Below, piece after piece: positions 1 through 12,059 of a stretch of DNA of 64,000 nt. Each line of letters begins with the position of its first letter. The first letter of the stretch is position 1. The DNA lies in the NCBI GenBank assembly GCA_037783415.1, contig JAZGTN010000047.1, positions 2,294,001 through 2,358,000 of the forward strand. The letters are read 5' to 3'. The stretch comes from Leptasterias polaris. Taxonomy: Eukaryota; Echinodermata; Asteroidea; Forcipulatida; Asteriidae. The notes under the pieces are model-generated. The model was not told the DNA's origin, ran no database searches, and saw only the letters and a program-made list of their open reading frames with translations. A program made the position numbers and the translations under genes.

Positions 1-1837
1 AAATAAAATATATTGAAAAAAAATATAAAAAATAAATATTACCCCTTTTCATTAATATCAACTTGCGTTTTTCTTTATTTCCAAACAAAAAAACTTCAAG
101 ATATTTATCCCCAAAACATTTTAAAGTTCCAGCAAACAGAGCACAATAATAGAATTGTCATTAATTGTTGCCGCACTTGAAAAAGAAAAGAAAAACAAAT
201 GTAATTTACCGACTATTTGCTCCCACTCATCATCGTAAAGACAACTTGAATTCCGTGTCTGTTGTTGAAAAGTATTGTTGATTGTCGAACAACACGTCGT
301 CGGAACATTGCAGTTTCGGCAGGCCATAACGCTTGCGGACAACAGAACACACTTCCCGGACGCTGATCACTGGTCAAATGCAGTGGTCAAGACTTCGGCC
401 ACTTGTGGACACCCCCCCAATAAGTGACCACGGGTTGGATTTAGGGATTAGCTTCTAGTTAATCCCACCTAGGAATCAAGTCTAGCGGACACCCCTGGAC
501 CAGGGGGCGATGCTAAAGATCTTACACTGTCTTAATTACGTGTCAGTTAAACTACGTCATTAAAACTTGCTCCATAATCAACCCCTATAATAGGCTATAT
601 AGGCCTACATCTATAGCTATGCGTCCTTCAAGCACAATGCGTTCCACCAACGCCCAATGAAACAATTAAATCGCAACAAAATAATATACTTATAAGGAAT
701 TTGTTTTTGTTGGATCGGACAATTGTGAGTAGAAGAGGAATTTCCATAGAGACCTCGATGCAAATGCTTGTTGTTATTATTATCAGTTGTAAATTTAAAT
801 GAATTGTTTATCTTTGATTTATTTGTTTTGTATACTTCTTGACTACGAAAGTTATTGTCTACTGCATAAACATACCTTAGAAATAAGCAACGGCGATTAA
901 GGTTTACTTCAAATGCTATTTCCTAACTAGACAGTAGTGGTATTTCAAAAGGAAATATTTCTCTGACAAATTACTAATAAAATGGTTTATATTTATTGAG
1001 TTTTCAGATTTGAAACAATCAATTGTTTTAACTAGCAACCCTGCTCTTCTCCCCAGGTTAACCGTATGTTTCAACCCCCTTTAAGACTTTGACCGTATTC
1101 GACACTTAATCTCTGTGAGAACATTTCAATTTAGCGTGTGTCTGACCAAACTCTGACCGGGAACACATGCCTGAGTGTGCGACCTCTGACCTCAAAAAAA
1201 TTGCATTGAATAATATAAGAGAAAACCAATTTTCCACTAATCTCACACACACACGGAAAAAACTTGTGTGAATGAACTTCGGGCCGTAATGTTGTTGACT
1301 TGTGCATAACGTAATATTTGCACATAGTCTGGGGCCGGGGCTAGAGTAGTACACAGATTTAGAAAAATGAAATATTGCCTGACGTTGAGGGCGGGATTTG
1401 CTACCGTGTGCCAGAGCTGTACAGCTCTGCCACGTGCAACCAGTCATCGACGTGGAATCAAACAGTGTTTTGATTACTAATGTCACGAATATTCATAACT
1501 TGGATTTAAATAATTTGAATGTTCTCAACACAGTGTAACAATTGAACTTAATGACATGATGAATATTCATCAAATACAGTTCGAACGTTTGCATCAGTAC
1601 CAAAATGAATATTCATAACTAGAAAAGGTAATACCATGAGATGAAAACACAAGTCCACCTCCATGGTATTAATGAGCGTATGATTGGATGTGTTTGGAGT
1701 CCACAAACCCCCTTTCCCGGGTTTACTTGTTGTTATTGATAAAACAAAATCAATCTCAGACTAACCTGGTTCCCATTGAGTTTCAAAGTCCCAACTTCAC
1801 AAATTACCAAACACACTTTTTGCAAAGAACTAAGTTC
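1..1837. other. Intergenic DNA, no supported gene
   Basis: AT-rich sequence with short open frames but no recognisable domain or coherent exon series. The motif GAATATTCATAA recurs at about 1489, 1561 and 1608. I see no RNA gene or assignable mobile element here. Confidence 0.6.
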
Positions 1838-2217
1838 AAGGTATTACACAGGATCGGTCGGGATACAAAACATCATTGTTTCATTTTTATAGTCTAAAAG
1901 CATACTGATTATGAAGTTTATACTAAACTCAGTTTCCCGCAAAATATTTCCCTCCGAAATGAAGTCATATTCGAGAAAACTGTATCTGAAAACCTTTAAA
2001 AAAAACGTAACAACTGATTTCAGTTGTTACAAGCAAAGATAAGGATATTGTGTTTTGCTGAAAACTGTTCACGGTTTTTCACTATCATCTCCAGACTCGC
2101 GTAAAGCCCAAATTTTCACATGTCTGTTCATGTATATTATGGTTGATCACACACAAAACACGACCACTGTCTGCAACTATTTTATCAGCTCTACCATTCC
2201 TGTATAGGCACCTTTAA
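1838..2217. mobile_element. MITE family A copy (AGGTATTAYACAGGAT termini)
   Basis: It starts with AAGGTATTACACAGGAT and ends with the inverted counterpart ATTCCTGTATAGGCACCTTTAA. The internal segment (CATTGTTT, then TTTTCACTAT, CAAATTTTCACA and GTTGATCACAC) recurs at about 3.9, 7.2, 43.8, 44.2 and 50.5 kb. It is non-coding, about 380 bp, and presumably a non-autonomous DNA element. The family inserts at TTAA, as shown by the copy at 3896-4266. Confidence 0.7.
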
Positions 2218-3891
2218 ACTACGTATGATCAGTTCAGAGAGCGAGGACTGGCCCAAGCTCTATGGTCTGATCGAGATTAAAACGACAATCCTTGCCAACC
2301 GGGGTTTTCCAGCTCTGTTAAACAGTTTTAAGCACATCCATTGAGTATTCTGTACTTGTATGGGAAACGTTCAGCCATGCACAATCAGTGACAGCAATGT
2401 CATATTATGACCTAAACGCCTTGACGAAAGCCTAAACTGGATCCTTCACATTTTAAAAGTATGTGGAGTACAGTTGACATTATACAGTTTACACAGTTAT
2501 TTGTGTTTTGTTATCCATGCATGACCGCCACCCACCCGCCGTCCGCACCATTAATGCACAGTCCGTTTAATACACTAGTTTTAATTGTTAAACCATGGCT
2601 GTATAGTTTAGCATGTGGTTTTTGAGGCATTGCATGGTGAGGTATCAATGTATTATTTGGTTTGCGGCAACACTATGTAGTTTAGCATGTTTAGTAAAAC
2701 GTAAAGGTAGATGTTGTTTAACAATGCTTTTTACAACCATACGTTATCATGATTTGCAACCTTTTCCAGCCTAGTAGTAGTAGTAGTACGAGAGCACCTT
2801 GTAAACCATTATAGGGGTGTTTTACATAAATTTGGTCTCACAATTCAAACAATTGAAAAACCTGTCTAAACATTTCTGTCTGTTCAAGCATGGAGGTAGA
2901 AATAGTGCATTGGGTATTGGTAGAAACGTGCGCTATATAAGTTGGTTTTCAGATAATAGAGCATTGATGTTGGTTTGCCTGGAAGACCGTCAGAATGAAT
3001 TTGACACTTTAAAAAGAAATTTATTCTGAAAGACTGGTCCGTAGATTTTGTTGCAAGTTAAACAAAAACTCAGAGCAAAAAGGACTAAATTAGAATACTT
3101 ACTTGAGCCTTTGCAGAAACTGGGAGTTACAGTGGAAGAAACTGGATGTATCCTAGTCTGGTCTGCTTGGTGACGTCAGATAAATAGAGTTGGTAAACAT
3201 TAATATTTTAATCAAGCCCCTTCTTCGGTGCGAGTATCAGTTTTTTTCAGATGTTGACGGATCAGACTCCACAATCGTTATACTGGAATTTGGACTTGCA
3301 TCTCCAGTTTTGTGAACTCGGAGCTGGGTGTGCTTTTGTGTTGTGTACAGTGTGTGTTTATCATCCACCATTGAGAAACGCGGTGCTGTGAAGGGAATTT
3401 CCCGTACATAAACCCGTATGATGTCAGCGTAGTCAGTATAGATAACCGATGTGATTGGTGGATTGATCGTTCAGTAGGCGTGGCTTATGGTATCAATAGC
3501 GCAACGTAACACTCCAGTGACGCTGATTGGTTGATTGACATTTTTAGTGAGTGATGTAGTTTCTGTGAATAACTAGGGAGTTTTTTTTTCCACTGCACAT
3601 AATGATTGTACGCAACGAAGAGCCCCTCGGGCTGTCAGCCACCACCGATGCCAAATAAGGACTGTACTTTCGCAACAAGTGGTGGCAGAGATAAGCGACT
3701 GGAGCGTGTATATTTTATTGATAAGAATGCACCGCCCAGAGCCCAGACATACGATAGCAAAAAATGGCTGATGTATTTTGTTTTCGTTTGGTCGTCGTGG
3801 CATTCGATCCCATCCAAGCTGTCTTAACCTCATGCAACAGGCCAAACGTAACCGAAGGGGGTAGCCCACAGTTCACCAATTTATTATACTG
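2218..3891. other. Intergenic DNA, no supported gene
   Basis: There is a short TAG run near 2772. Small overlapping open frames on both strands at 3573-3869 have no recognisable domain. Nothing else can be assigned. Confidence 0.55.
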
Positions 3892-3895
3892 TTAA

Positions 3896-4266
3896 AGGTG
3901 TCATACAGGATTGGATAATCTGATTGAAAATAGACGCAGACAGTGTTCATGTTTTTTGTGATCAACCGGGTATGCATGAAATCATAAACCTTTAGAAAAT
4001 TGGGCTTGTGTCAGTCTGGAGAATTGAGTGAAAAACTACGCACAATTGTTTTGCATGTTCACACATTGTCCTTAACTTTGGCTGTGAACCGAAATCATCT
4101 GTTGCTTTTTTGGAGTGTTTTCAGAACCAGTTTTCTCGAAAGTAACTTCATTTCAAATGGAAATATTTCCCATAATAATTGTTCTAATGTGAACTTTATT
4201 ACCAGTAAACTTTCAGAATAAAATAAACAATGGATTTTTTTAAAATCCTCACTAGTCCTAATACCT
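3896..4266. mobile_element. MITE family A copy, opposite orientation, TTAA duplication
   Basis: TTAA at 3892-3895 and at 4267-4270 flanks the element. The ends are AGGTGTCATACAGGATTGG and its inverted counterpart ACTAGTCCTAATACCT. The internal sequence is the reverse of the 1838 copy. A TTAA target duplication fits piggyBac- or Kolobok-type elements. No transposase is present. Confidence 0.75.
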
Positions 4267-4270
4267 TTAA

Positions 4271-6269
4271 CGCATCATTTACTGCTATATCTCTCTACCT
4301 TTTTGAGACCCCCCCCCCCCCCCCCCCCACTGGTCCTTTCTCATCAGTTTGGGTCGGTATAAATAAAACATCAGCTGGGATTATGAGACTTGTTTTTCTC
4401 AGTTGATTTTTTTAGTGGAAGTGTTCCCTTTTATACCTCTGTGTTGTTGATACATTTTCAATGTGTATAATGTTTACAGCTAATTATTTAGTTATTTAGT
4501 TATTTAGTCATAGAATAATATATATTAGGGTTATAGGCGCACCCACTAAATACGGAGAAAACAGATCGTCGTCCTCATTAATGTTTTGTAGGCCCTTCAA
4601 AATATTCCCCATTAGACAGATTTGAGATCCCAATAAAAGGGATGCCGTGGGAAAAAAAAGTTGCCCAATTGTGACCTTGGGGCTGTTATAACATCCAACT
4701 TGAGGTATTTTGGATGACAAAGGCCCTGAAATTAAACGGTCCTATTTGACGAGAAGTGTAGGGCATCAAGATCATGTGCTCGGGCGTTTGAAAAACTTCA
4801 CCGGTGCAGTTTTTGGTTTGTTTACCTTATTAAAATTGTTGTAACACGCTATCATTCTTCGGTCTATAAAAAAAAATTAAACATGCATTCAACATTTATC
4901 TTGTAGACAATCGCAACAGATGATAGAAACGTCACTCGAGTTCTTTTCAAAACTGTCAAGTCCACTTTAGAGATAAGCGTACCTCGTAACCGCAAACTCA
5001 CTTCAAATTACCAAACTAGAGGAAAACAATTTTTTTAAAGAAAAAACAAACATAGAAATCTTGTCTTTTTATGTTCTTAAATCTTTATTGCATGTGTGTT
5101 TTTATTTGGGTTTCACAAAAACGTTTTATCTTCTATTTAACACATTCATCCACCAAATTTGAACAACTACTTTTGTTGTTGACGATTTCCAGAGTAATTC
5201 TGAAACATGAAACTAAACATCGCTGTTGCGATAACTAAACCAGACACTCAACTTTCTGTCATTTGTCAAACATGTTGGAAAGGACATATCATGTCTGACA
5301 TGGTTTTTAGTTTCAAATGATAACATTTATTTTACAAACAACATACAGTTTAAAAAAATAAAATAAAAAATAAATCGACCCCGGGATTTTTTTAAGAAGG
5401 CTTTACTTCTCTCTCTATAGTTTTATTTCTTTCCACTTGACTGCTTTTTTACCCCAGTCTACTTGTTTATATGAATGGTGTTGAATTTGTTTTAGCCTTC
5501 GAGAAAACTCTTGTTGCTATGGGTCAACCAATCAGAGTCGAGGATTCAAGTTAACTTGAACATTAGTAGCGTGTAGCAAATCTTCCCACACAGGTGAAAT
5601 AAAGGGTGTACCTAATTTCCGATCTTAGTCCAAATTCAATGATAGTTAACCAAAGGCCCATCTTGCTGGTGGTGAAGTAGAACCATGTGCATGGTTAAAA
5701 AAAAACAAGAACAAAAAACCACTAATGGATATTCATTTTGTGTGTGGAGGTTTACATGCACAGAAATTCCCCGGAGGGCTTCTCTTAAATCATGAATATT
5801 CATTTTTGTGTGGAGGTTTATCCACACAGAAATGTCCCAGAGGGTTTCACTAAAACTCATGAATTATTTCGGTTTAAAAACACAAAACATGGTCGGTAGT
5901 ATTACAAGGTAATACTAAAAATGACATGCTTACAAAGACAATACAAAATCAAAAACCCGGCCAGCCAGATATAAGAAATAACCCCTAATTACTATGATAA
6001 AAAAAAATCTACTATAGCAAAAGTGGAAGTTATCACAGAGAAAAAGAAAAACAAGATGCACAAGACGTAAAAGGTTTAAAAGACAGAACAGACATTGTTA
6101 CACTCACATAAATGCCCGGAGGGTTTCACTGTGACCAATAAATAAATGAATGAATGAATGACTGATTGAATTCTAGTGTTTCCCACCACAAAAATATTCC
6201 ACAAGAAATGTTGGTAAATATTGCAGTTTGGCAACGTTATTTGGGAATGGCCTCGTTTTCGACGCTGTT
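4271..6269. other. Intergenic DNA with homopolymer C and a 66-bp repeat pair
   Basis: A run of about 19 C lies near 4311-4329. At about 5727-5860 two diverged tandem units of roughly 66 bp share GATATTCATTTTGTGTG, GGAGGTTTA and a GGAGGGYTTC box; a third trace is near 6115. The minus-strand open frame over them is only a reading of the repeat. No gene is supported. Confidence 0.55.
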
Positions 6270-6337
6270 TGTTTTTGAAGAAGTGATATTTGAGCTTCCA
6301 CCCAACCTACGCAGTTTGCTCCAGTGTTTACCTTTAA

Positions 6338-6711
6338 AGGGACACGTTGCCTTGGATTGGACGAGTTGGTCTATAAAAAGCGTTTGTAACCGTTTGAAAT
6401 GCATATGGTTAGAAAGATGTTTAAAAAGTAGAATACAATGATCCACACAAATATGCCTCGAAATTGCGTGGTTTTCCTTTTACATCGTGAACTAACACGG
6501 TCGGCCATTTATGGGAGTCAAATTGACTCCCATAAATGGGGGACCGTGTTAGTTCGCAAAGTAAAAGGAAAACCACGCAATTTCGAGGCATATTTGTGTG
6601 GATCATTGTATTCTACTTTTAAAACATCTTTTTAACCGTATGCATTTTATAACAAACGGTTACAAACGCTTTTTATAGACCAACTCGTCCAATCCAAGGC
6701 AACGTGTCCCT
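6338..6711. mobile_element. Near-perfect fold-back MITE, TTAA-flanked
   Basis: The element is a long palindrome. The left arm runs from AGGGACACGTTGCCTTGG and the right arm is its near-perfect reverse complement, ending CAAGGCAACGTGTCCCT. The centre is the hairpin GGGAGTCAAATTGACTCCC. TTAA occurs at 6334-6337 and 6712-6715. The four open frames inside it are readings of the two arms and are not genes. A transcript could form a hairpin of more than 150 bp. Confidence 0.85.
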
Positions 6712-6740
6712 TTAAATGGAAAGTGGGAATGTAATTCATT

Positions 6741-6860
6741 GTTTTTGAAGAAGTGATATTTGAGCTTCCACCCAACCTACGCAGTTTGCTCCAGTGTTTA
6801 CCTTGGTCTATAAAAAGCGTTTGTAACCGTTTGTTATAAAATGCATATGGTTAGAAAGAT
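6741..6860. repeat. Partial tandem duplication of fold-back flank and arm
   Basis: Roughly 65 bp from the left flank of the fold-back (about 6270-6334) reappears here. It is followed directly by arm sequence starting GGTCTATAAAAAGCG, so the first ~30 bp of the element are missing. This is a local duplication with a deletion. Confidence 0.75.
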
Positions 6861-7244
6861 TGATGAGTGAATCCGTTCACTATAGTTTTTACTACCCCAC
6901 CCCCCAAAAAGTGAATCCGTTCACTATAATTTTCACTGACCAAACCCCCCCCAAAAAATAAAATAAAATAAAATAAAAATAAAACCCCAAACAAACACAA
7001 AAAACTCTTAAAAGGATCATTCAACAATATATAAATGAAGTGCAGCTGCATTTTGTTTTAAAATAGTAATAAGAAAATGTACTACGCAGGATTTTAAAGA
7101 ATAAAAAAATCCAATATTGTTTATGTTTAAGTTCATACTAGAACCAATCTTTCCGTAAAATATTTCCCTCTGAGATGGATGGCTGTCGTTTGGGATCCAT
7201 CGTTGGTTTCTAGTCAGGGGTAAGAAATATTTATCATCAATGTA

Positions 7245-7635
7245 TTAATATACAGGATTGGTAAGAATAAAAAACGTAATTGTTTAATTTTAGTCTGAAA
7301 GCTTACTGACTATGAAGTTCATGCTAGAAACCATTTATAGGGGCCTATTTCCCTCTGAATTTAAATCATATTCGAGAAAACTTCATTTGAAAACCTGAAA
7401 AAGTGCACAGCTGATTTCGGTTGTTACACCAAAAATTAAAGGACAATGTGTTTCTATGCTGAAAAGTGTGCCTGGTTTTTCACTATTTTCTCCTGACTCA
7501 CACAACGGATTAAACCCAAATAATCACAGGTGTGTTATTTCATGTATATGGTTGATCACACCAAACATGAACACTGTCTGCGACTGTTTTGCCAGCTCTA
7601 TCAGTATCAATCATGTAAAATACCTTTTAAAAAAA
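7245..7635. mobile_element. MITE family A copy
   Basis: It begins ATACAGGATTGGTAAG and ends AATCATGTAAAATACCTTTT. The interior matches the 1838 copy (AGTCTGAAAGCTTACTGA, TATTCGAGAAAACTTC, GTTGATCACACC). The ends are eroded and no clean TTAA remains on the left. Confidence 0.65.
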
Positions 7636-9091
7636 ACTGTTCTTAATATTAACAGCTCAATTTTGTTTGCCGCAATTAAAATCAGCGATGACGAGTGAAG
7701 GCCTATATATTTTGGTGCTATTTGTGTCAACTTTTACAGTATTTGAGATACAATTTTTTCTTTCGTTCTGAGAGCTGGTTTGAACTGTTTATAAATAAGC
7801 GAGATTCAACAATGAAACCGATGAAGAACGAAACTTAGACCTAAAACCAGCAGGCTGCATTGTCTTTAAAATCTCGCGAGCATGGCACGCGTAAAGTCGG
7901 ATCTGCGGTTCCACCACCTTGCGACCTCGGCGCTCCAACAACGTCTCGCATATCAAAAAATAAACAACGATGTTGATCGGGCGCATGCTGTGTTTATTTT
8001 TCAGGACTTTTTTCTCTTGAAACAAGGGTCGTAAACATTTCAGGAAAACAGCTATTTGATTTTTTCCAGGGATCCTTCAAAATTGTTTGTGTTTTCGCGG
8101 TAGTCACTTGCTCCACCACCCCTCCACGGAATCCTCAAATCCAAATTTCATGTAGCTGTGAAATAACCTTTCTGAGAACTTGCATGGGGTAGAGTTTTAT
8201 AAAGATGAAATACAGAAATGGTCATCACAAATTGTTAGTTTCAATCCCAAATTATTCCATAAAATAATTAGGTGCTGCTGAATAATAAGATATTTTGAAT
8301 CTCGGTGTTTATTTTATGAACTTGAACGTCTGAAACGCCAACCATTTGTCATGGGAAAACTTACTTTCAATACAGCAAAGAGTAGGACGAAATACTAACA
8401 AACATAACACTGCCATTTTTCAAACATGAATATTCACGATGCTCTTTGTGCGAAAGTGAAACTTATCATTCCAACTGAAGGAAAGTGTAGGTAATTTACA
8501 TACCGCTACGTCACATCCTTTGTTCACATCCTGTGTGTATTTCACTTGGCTGATGTACGTTTCTATTTTTAGGTATACATGTAACTACTCGCCAAAATGT
8601 TGTTTTCCCCAACTGATTCATGTTTTTCCAGTGTACTGTTATGATACTTGATGATCCAAAGCTTTCATTTGGTAGTCTTTTTATCCAACTTCTGTTTTTA
8701 ATGTTTTGGTTTGACTGATTGTGTCCTTGGATTTGAGTGTTGTTTTTTTGAGTTCTGCCAAAAGATAGTAAATGGACTGACGTTTCGACCATACAGCGGA
8801 GTCTTTCTCGAAGGAATAATGACAACACAACACACATAAACATGTATACTGGTGTAACAGAGAAGCAGTCAAGTAGGAAGAAAAGAAAACACAGAGAGAC
8901 AGAAAGCAAATTTCTATTTTCGCACTTTTCTTTGTTTTCTTAGTCAATTTTTCTTTGTTTAACACCGAGTCAGAAAAAGAAAGGGATGAATGATTGATCA
9001 TAGCATAACAATAAAATGTTATAAGGCATTATCCATCAAGACAGTATATAACGCACTTACCAGAAATCGACATGTGGGTAAGAGGTGAGTC
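7636..9091. other. Intergenic DNA with a Penelope-like palindromic motif
   Basis: No gene is supported. Around 8775-8820 lies GACGTTTCGACCATACAGCG followed by GAGTCTTTCTCGAAGG. The same repeat family recurs at about 63000. The minus-strand open frames of 132 and 106 residues over it show no domain. Confidence 0.5.
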
Positions 9092-9095
9092 TTAA

Positions 9096-9482
9096 AGGGT
9101 CTGTATACGTTTGGTAATGACTCTGAAAATTAATGGCAATAAAAACTTACTTGTTAAGAAGTACAGCAGCTTTGGGTAGTATAATGAATTTTGAGAAACT
9201 TTTAACTTCGAAGTACTACGGTTATGGACAAATATATCACTTTTTATTACCCAAAATTTGAATCTGAGAAGCGTTACGGCCATAACGCTTCTCAGACTGT
9301 GTATTCCTATGGGGAATATTCTTCCTGCGTGGAAATATTCGCTCCGGTTTTTCGGTGATATCTCAAAAACGCGACCACCTTTTGAAGTGAAATTTTCACA
9401 GGTTAGTTTTATTGTATATACCTACATTTATACAGGATTAACACAATCAGTAGGTTCCAATTACCAAACGTATACAGCACCT
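9096..9482. mobile_element. MITE family B copy (AGGGTCTGTATACGTTTGG termini), TTAA duplication
   Basis: TTAA at 9092-9095 and 9483-9486 flanks a 387-bp element. Its ends are AGGGTCTGTATACGTTTGG and CCAAACGTATACAGCACCT. A central palindrome reads GAGAAGCGTTACGGCCATAA and continues to CGCTTCTC. A second copy lies at 49391-49779. It is non-coding. Confidence 0.8.
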
Positions 9483-9714
9483 TTAAGAGCTTTACTAAAT
9501 AGAGATAAACTAACAGATTTCTTCAAGTTAGCAGGAAGGTTGTTCCAAATCATCATTCAAGCTACACTGACTGCTTTTTTACCAAGAACTTTGTTTGCGA
9601 AGGGAACATTCAAGTGCAGTGATGTCGAGCGTGGACCGAAGAAAACGTGGAGGAGTGTAATAATAAGACAGTAAGAGTAGTTTTGTTCAAGCATGAATAA
9701 ACAAAGAGAGAAAG

Positions 9715-9945
9715 TTTTAAATGAAGCAGTTCTCTAATCTGCAGCCAATGAAGTTCCCTGAGTGATGGGGGTAATGTGTTCCCTCAAGGGTGTGGAACAT
9801 ACCAAACAAGCTACACTATTTTGTAGTTTGCGTACTCTCTCCAACTCATATAACGTAACACCAAAAGAAAGAAGAATGCCGTAGTCAACACGAGAGAGGA
9901 CTAAAGCTCTGACAACGAAGAAGAATATCATTGCAAGGTATCTTT
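9715..9945 (-). pseudogene. Non-LTR retrotransposon RT C-terminal fragment
   Basis: The minus-strand reading contains RALVLSRVDYGILLSFGV, ELERVRKLQNSVACLV and REHITPI. This is the characteristic stretch just after the reverse transcriptase core in CR1/L2-like LINEs. Only about 65 residues remain, with no catalytic YxDD segment, so it is a 5'-truncated relic. Family-level assignment is from recall. Confidence 0.7.
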
Positions 9946-10119
9946 TGTAGAGTGCTCATCAGTGAGGTTGTCTACACAAGTGACAGAGTATTGCACAACA
10001 TTTTAGATTTTTAATACACAAATAATACCACTTGGTTCTTAAATTGCGTATATATCCTAGCTAGATCAAGGCTCTTTATAACATAATTATCCCTGTTTAT
10101 CGGGCAAACTTTGACAATT

Positions 10120-10364
10120 TCCTAAACTTTCTAAATTTCCTTGTGAACCCCAAGCTGCTTAAATTAGCGCTAAGAAGTTCATCCAATACTGTCTCAGCCC
10201 TCGATCGAAGGTTCCCATTTGTACACCTGGGTGAAGTGAAGCAATTATGGTTAAGTGCCCCGCTCAAGGTCACAAGTGTCATGACCAGGAATCGAACCCT
10301 CACTCCGTTGACTCATCCATCAGAATTTTGAGTCGGATGCACTGAGTCCGGTCGGCCACGACAT
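10120..10364 (-). mobile_element. tRNA-derived SINE fragment
   Basis: On the minus strand a tRNA-like head contains CGTGGCCGACC (A-box region) and GGTTCGATTCC (B box). It is followed by the body CACTTGTGACCTTGAGC and CATAATTGCTTC, shared with the SINEs at 11083-11459 and 38906-39234. The 3' part and the ATT tail are missing. Confidence 0.75.
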
Positions 10365-10669
10365 GCCCGCTGTTTGCTCTGTATGTCGTGTTCATGCGTG
10401 CTGTGGAAATGAAAGTGTTTTGCTTTTAATCGCATCAAGGAAAATGAACAAGGAAAAGTAAACAACCAAATAAATTGATTGCATGTCGAAAGTAGAGTGT
10501 GTCTATTTAACAGTTACACATCTTTACCTAGGCAAGACAGGTAAAAGTGTTTTTCAACGGGGGCCAAGTCCGCACTGACGCTGTATTAATCTTTTTAGTG
10601 CATGACTGTGTGGTTCGAACACTGTATAAACCAATGGTGCATAATGATACATCATCACTTTATAATAAT

Positions 10670-11075
10670 CTATTTGGTTATATGTTGCTTTGAACACTAG
10701 AGGATTGGAATGAATGTACTCCTCCAATAACCAATCATGTACCATCCCTTTATGATATGTTCCTTGAAAACTAGAGGATTGGAATGAATGTACTCTGCCA
10801 GTCACCAATGGTGTACTATCAATGAATGAATGTCTTCCTCCAATAACCAATCATGTACCATCCCTTTATGATATGTTCCTTGAAAACTAGAGGATTGGAA
10901 TGAATGTATTCTGCCAGTCACCAATGGTGTACTATCAATGAATGAATGTCTTCCTCCAATAACCAATCATGTACCATCCCTTTATGATATTTTTCTTGAA
11001 TGAAATGAAAGTATACTCCTCCTAAAACCAATGCTGAGTACCGTCCATTTTATGTTTCTTGATAACAGAGGATCG
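10670..11075. repeat. Minisatellite block (GAGGATTGGAATGAATG family)
   Basis: Repeated units carry CTAGAGGATTGGAATGAATG, CCAATCATGTACCATCCC and TTTATGATATGTTCCTTG. An approximately 115-bp segment (about 10805-10970) is nearly duplicated in tandem. The same family forms the larger array at 33.85-35.09 kb. Confidence 0.8.
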
Positions 11076-11079
11076 GAAC

Positions 11080-11082
<3 letters not shown>

Positions 11083-11119
<37 letters not shown>

Positions 11120-11459
11120 TAGTTCTTATATAGCGCATTTCACAATACAATGTAACGTCTCAATGCGCTTTACATTAGTGCCCTGGTCATTGGGCCAATA
11201 ACATTCCTTTAATCTTTCTCAGCTCCCTGGGGAGTATACAACCCTGTGCTGCCGTAGCGCTCCGAAGGTTTTTTTCAAACACAATTTCAACCTCTACCCT
11301 TGCAGGTTGCCCATTTATACCCCTGGGTGAAGAGAAGCAATTATAGCAAAGTGTCTTGCTCAAGGACACAAGCGTCATGACTGGGACTCGAACCCACACC
11401 CCGATGATTAAACCACCAGAACTTGAATCCGATGCTCTTAACCACTCGGCCACGACACG
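11083..11459 (-). mobile_element. Full-length tRNA-derived SINE with ATT tail
   Basis: On the minus strand it starts GTGTCGTGGCCGAGTGG (A box) and has GGGTTCGAGTCCC (B box). The body has CCTTGAGCAAGACAC, CACCCAGGGG and CTCCCCAGGGAGCTGAG, then ends CTATATAAGAACTAG plus about 12 ATT units. The head resembles a type II (Leu/Ser-like) tRNA. Transcription would be by RNA polymerase III, with retrotransposition by a partner LINE. The 88-residue open frame inside it is not a gene. It sits inside the minisatellite block. Confidence 0.88.
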
Positions 11460-12059
11460 CTACATGTTCTCCTATAATGTTCTCCTCCAACAACTATACT
11501 GATGTATACCATCCCTTTATGATATGCTTCTTGAAAATAAGGATTTGGTGGAATATTTGTAGTCGCACCATAATAACCAATCATTTACCAAACCTTTTTT
11601 ATCTTGAGCTTGAATGCAATAACATTAACGTGTACACATTTTCAAATTAGTCAGACTTTCTTTGGTTTGGTTTTCACAAAGTTTAAAGAGTCATCTTAAG
11701 ATGTGTTGTCAGTATATTGCCATAGAAATGTGTATTGTGACATCACACTTTGCTCAGCAATTCAAATTGATACGCAACAACTTAGCTCCTTATGAAATTG
11801 GTCCCAGCTGATTTTGGTTATTCATTTCTAGACAAAGATAACACCTGTCATGCTCTGCTGGTCAAATCTTCCATAACAAAATTCCCCCCCAAAAATCGAA
11901 GTGATTATATTTCACAATTCACACCGTGAGTCAAAGGGTACGGGTCGTCGCTGTATATTTCCTTTTACGTTCAAGACTTCTGTGGCCACAGTTTGTGAAA
12001 GTAATAGATTTGTATGTCCATTGTTATTACTGGGTAAGTATGTTTTGGTACGGTGCTTG
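11460..12059. other. Intergenic DNA with minisatellite remnants
   Basis: Decayed pieces of the GAGGATTGGAATG minisatellite family continue to about 11600. Beyond that I see nothing I can support. Confidence 0.5.

Noticed and set aside
6421..6635. Two near-identical small proteins on opposite strands
   Set aside because: They are mirror readings of the two arms of the fold-back element.
9258..9674. 138-residue plus-strand protein
   Set aside because: It starts inside MITE family B, whose other copy does not keep the frame, and runs into unrelated sequence.
11187..11453. 88-residue protein starting MAEWLRASDSSSGG
   Set aside because: It is a reading of the SINE head; the same words appear in the SINE copy at 38984-39229.
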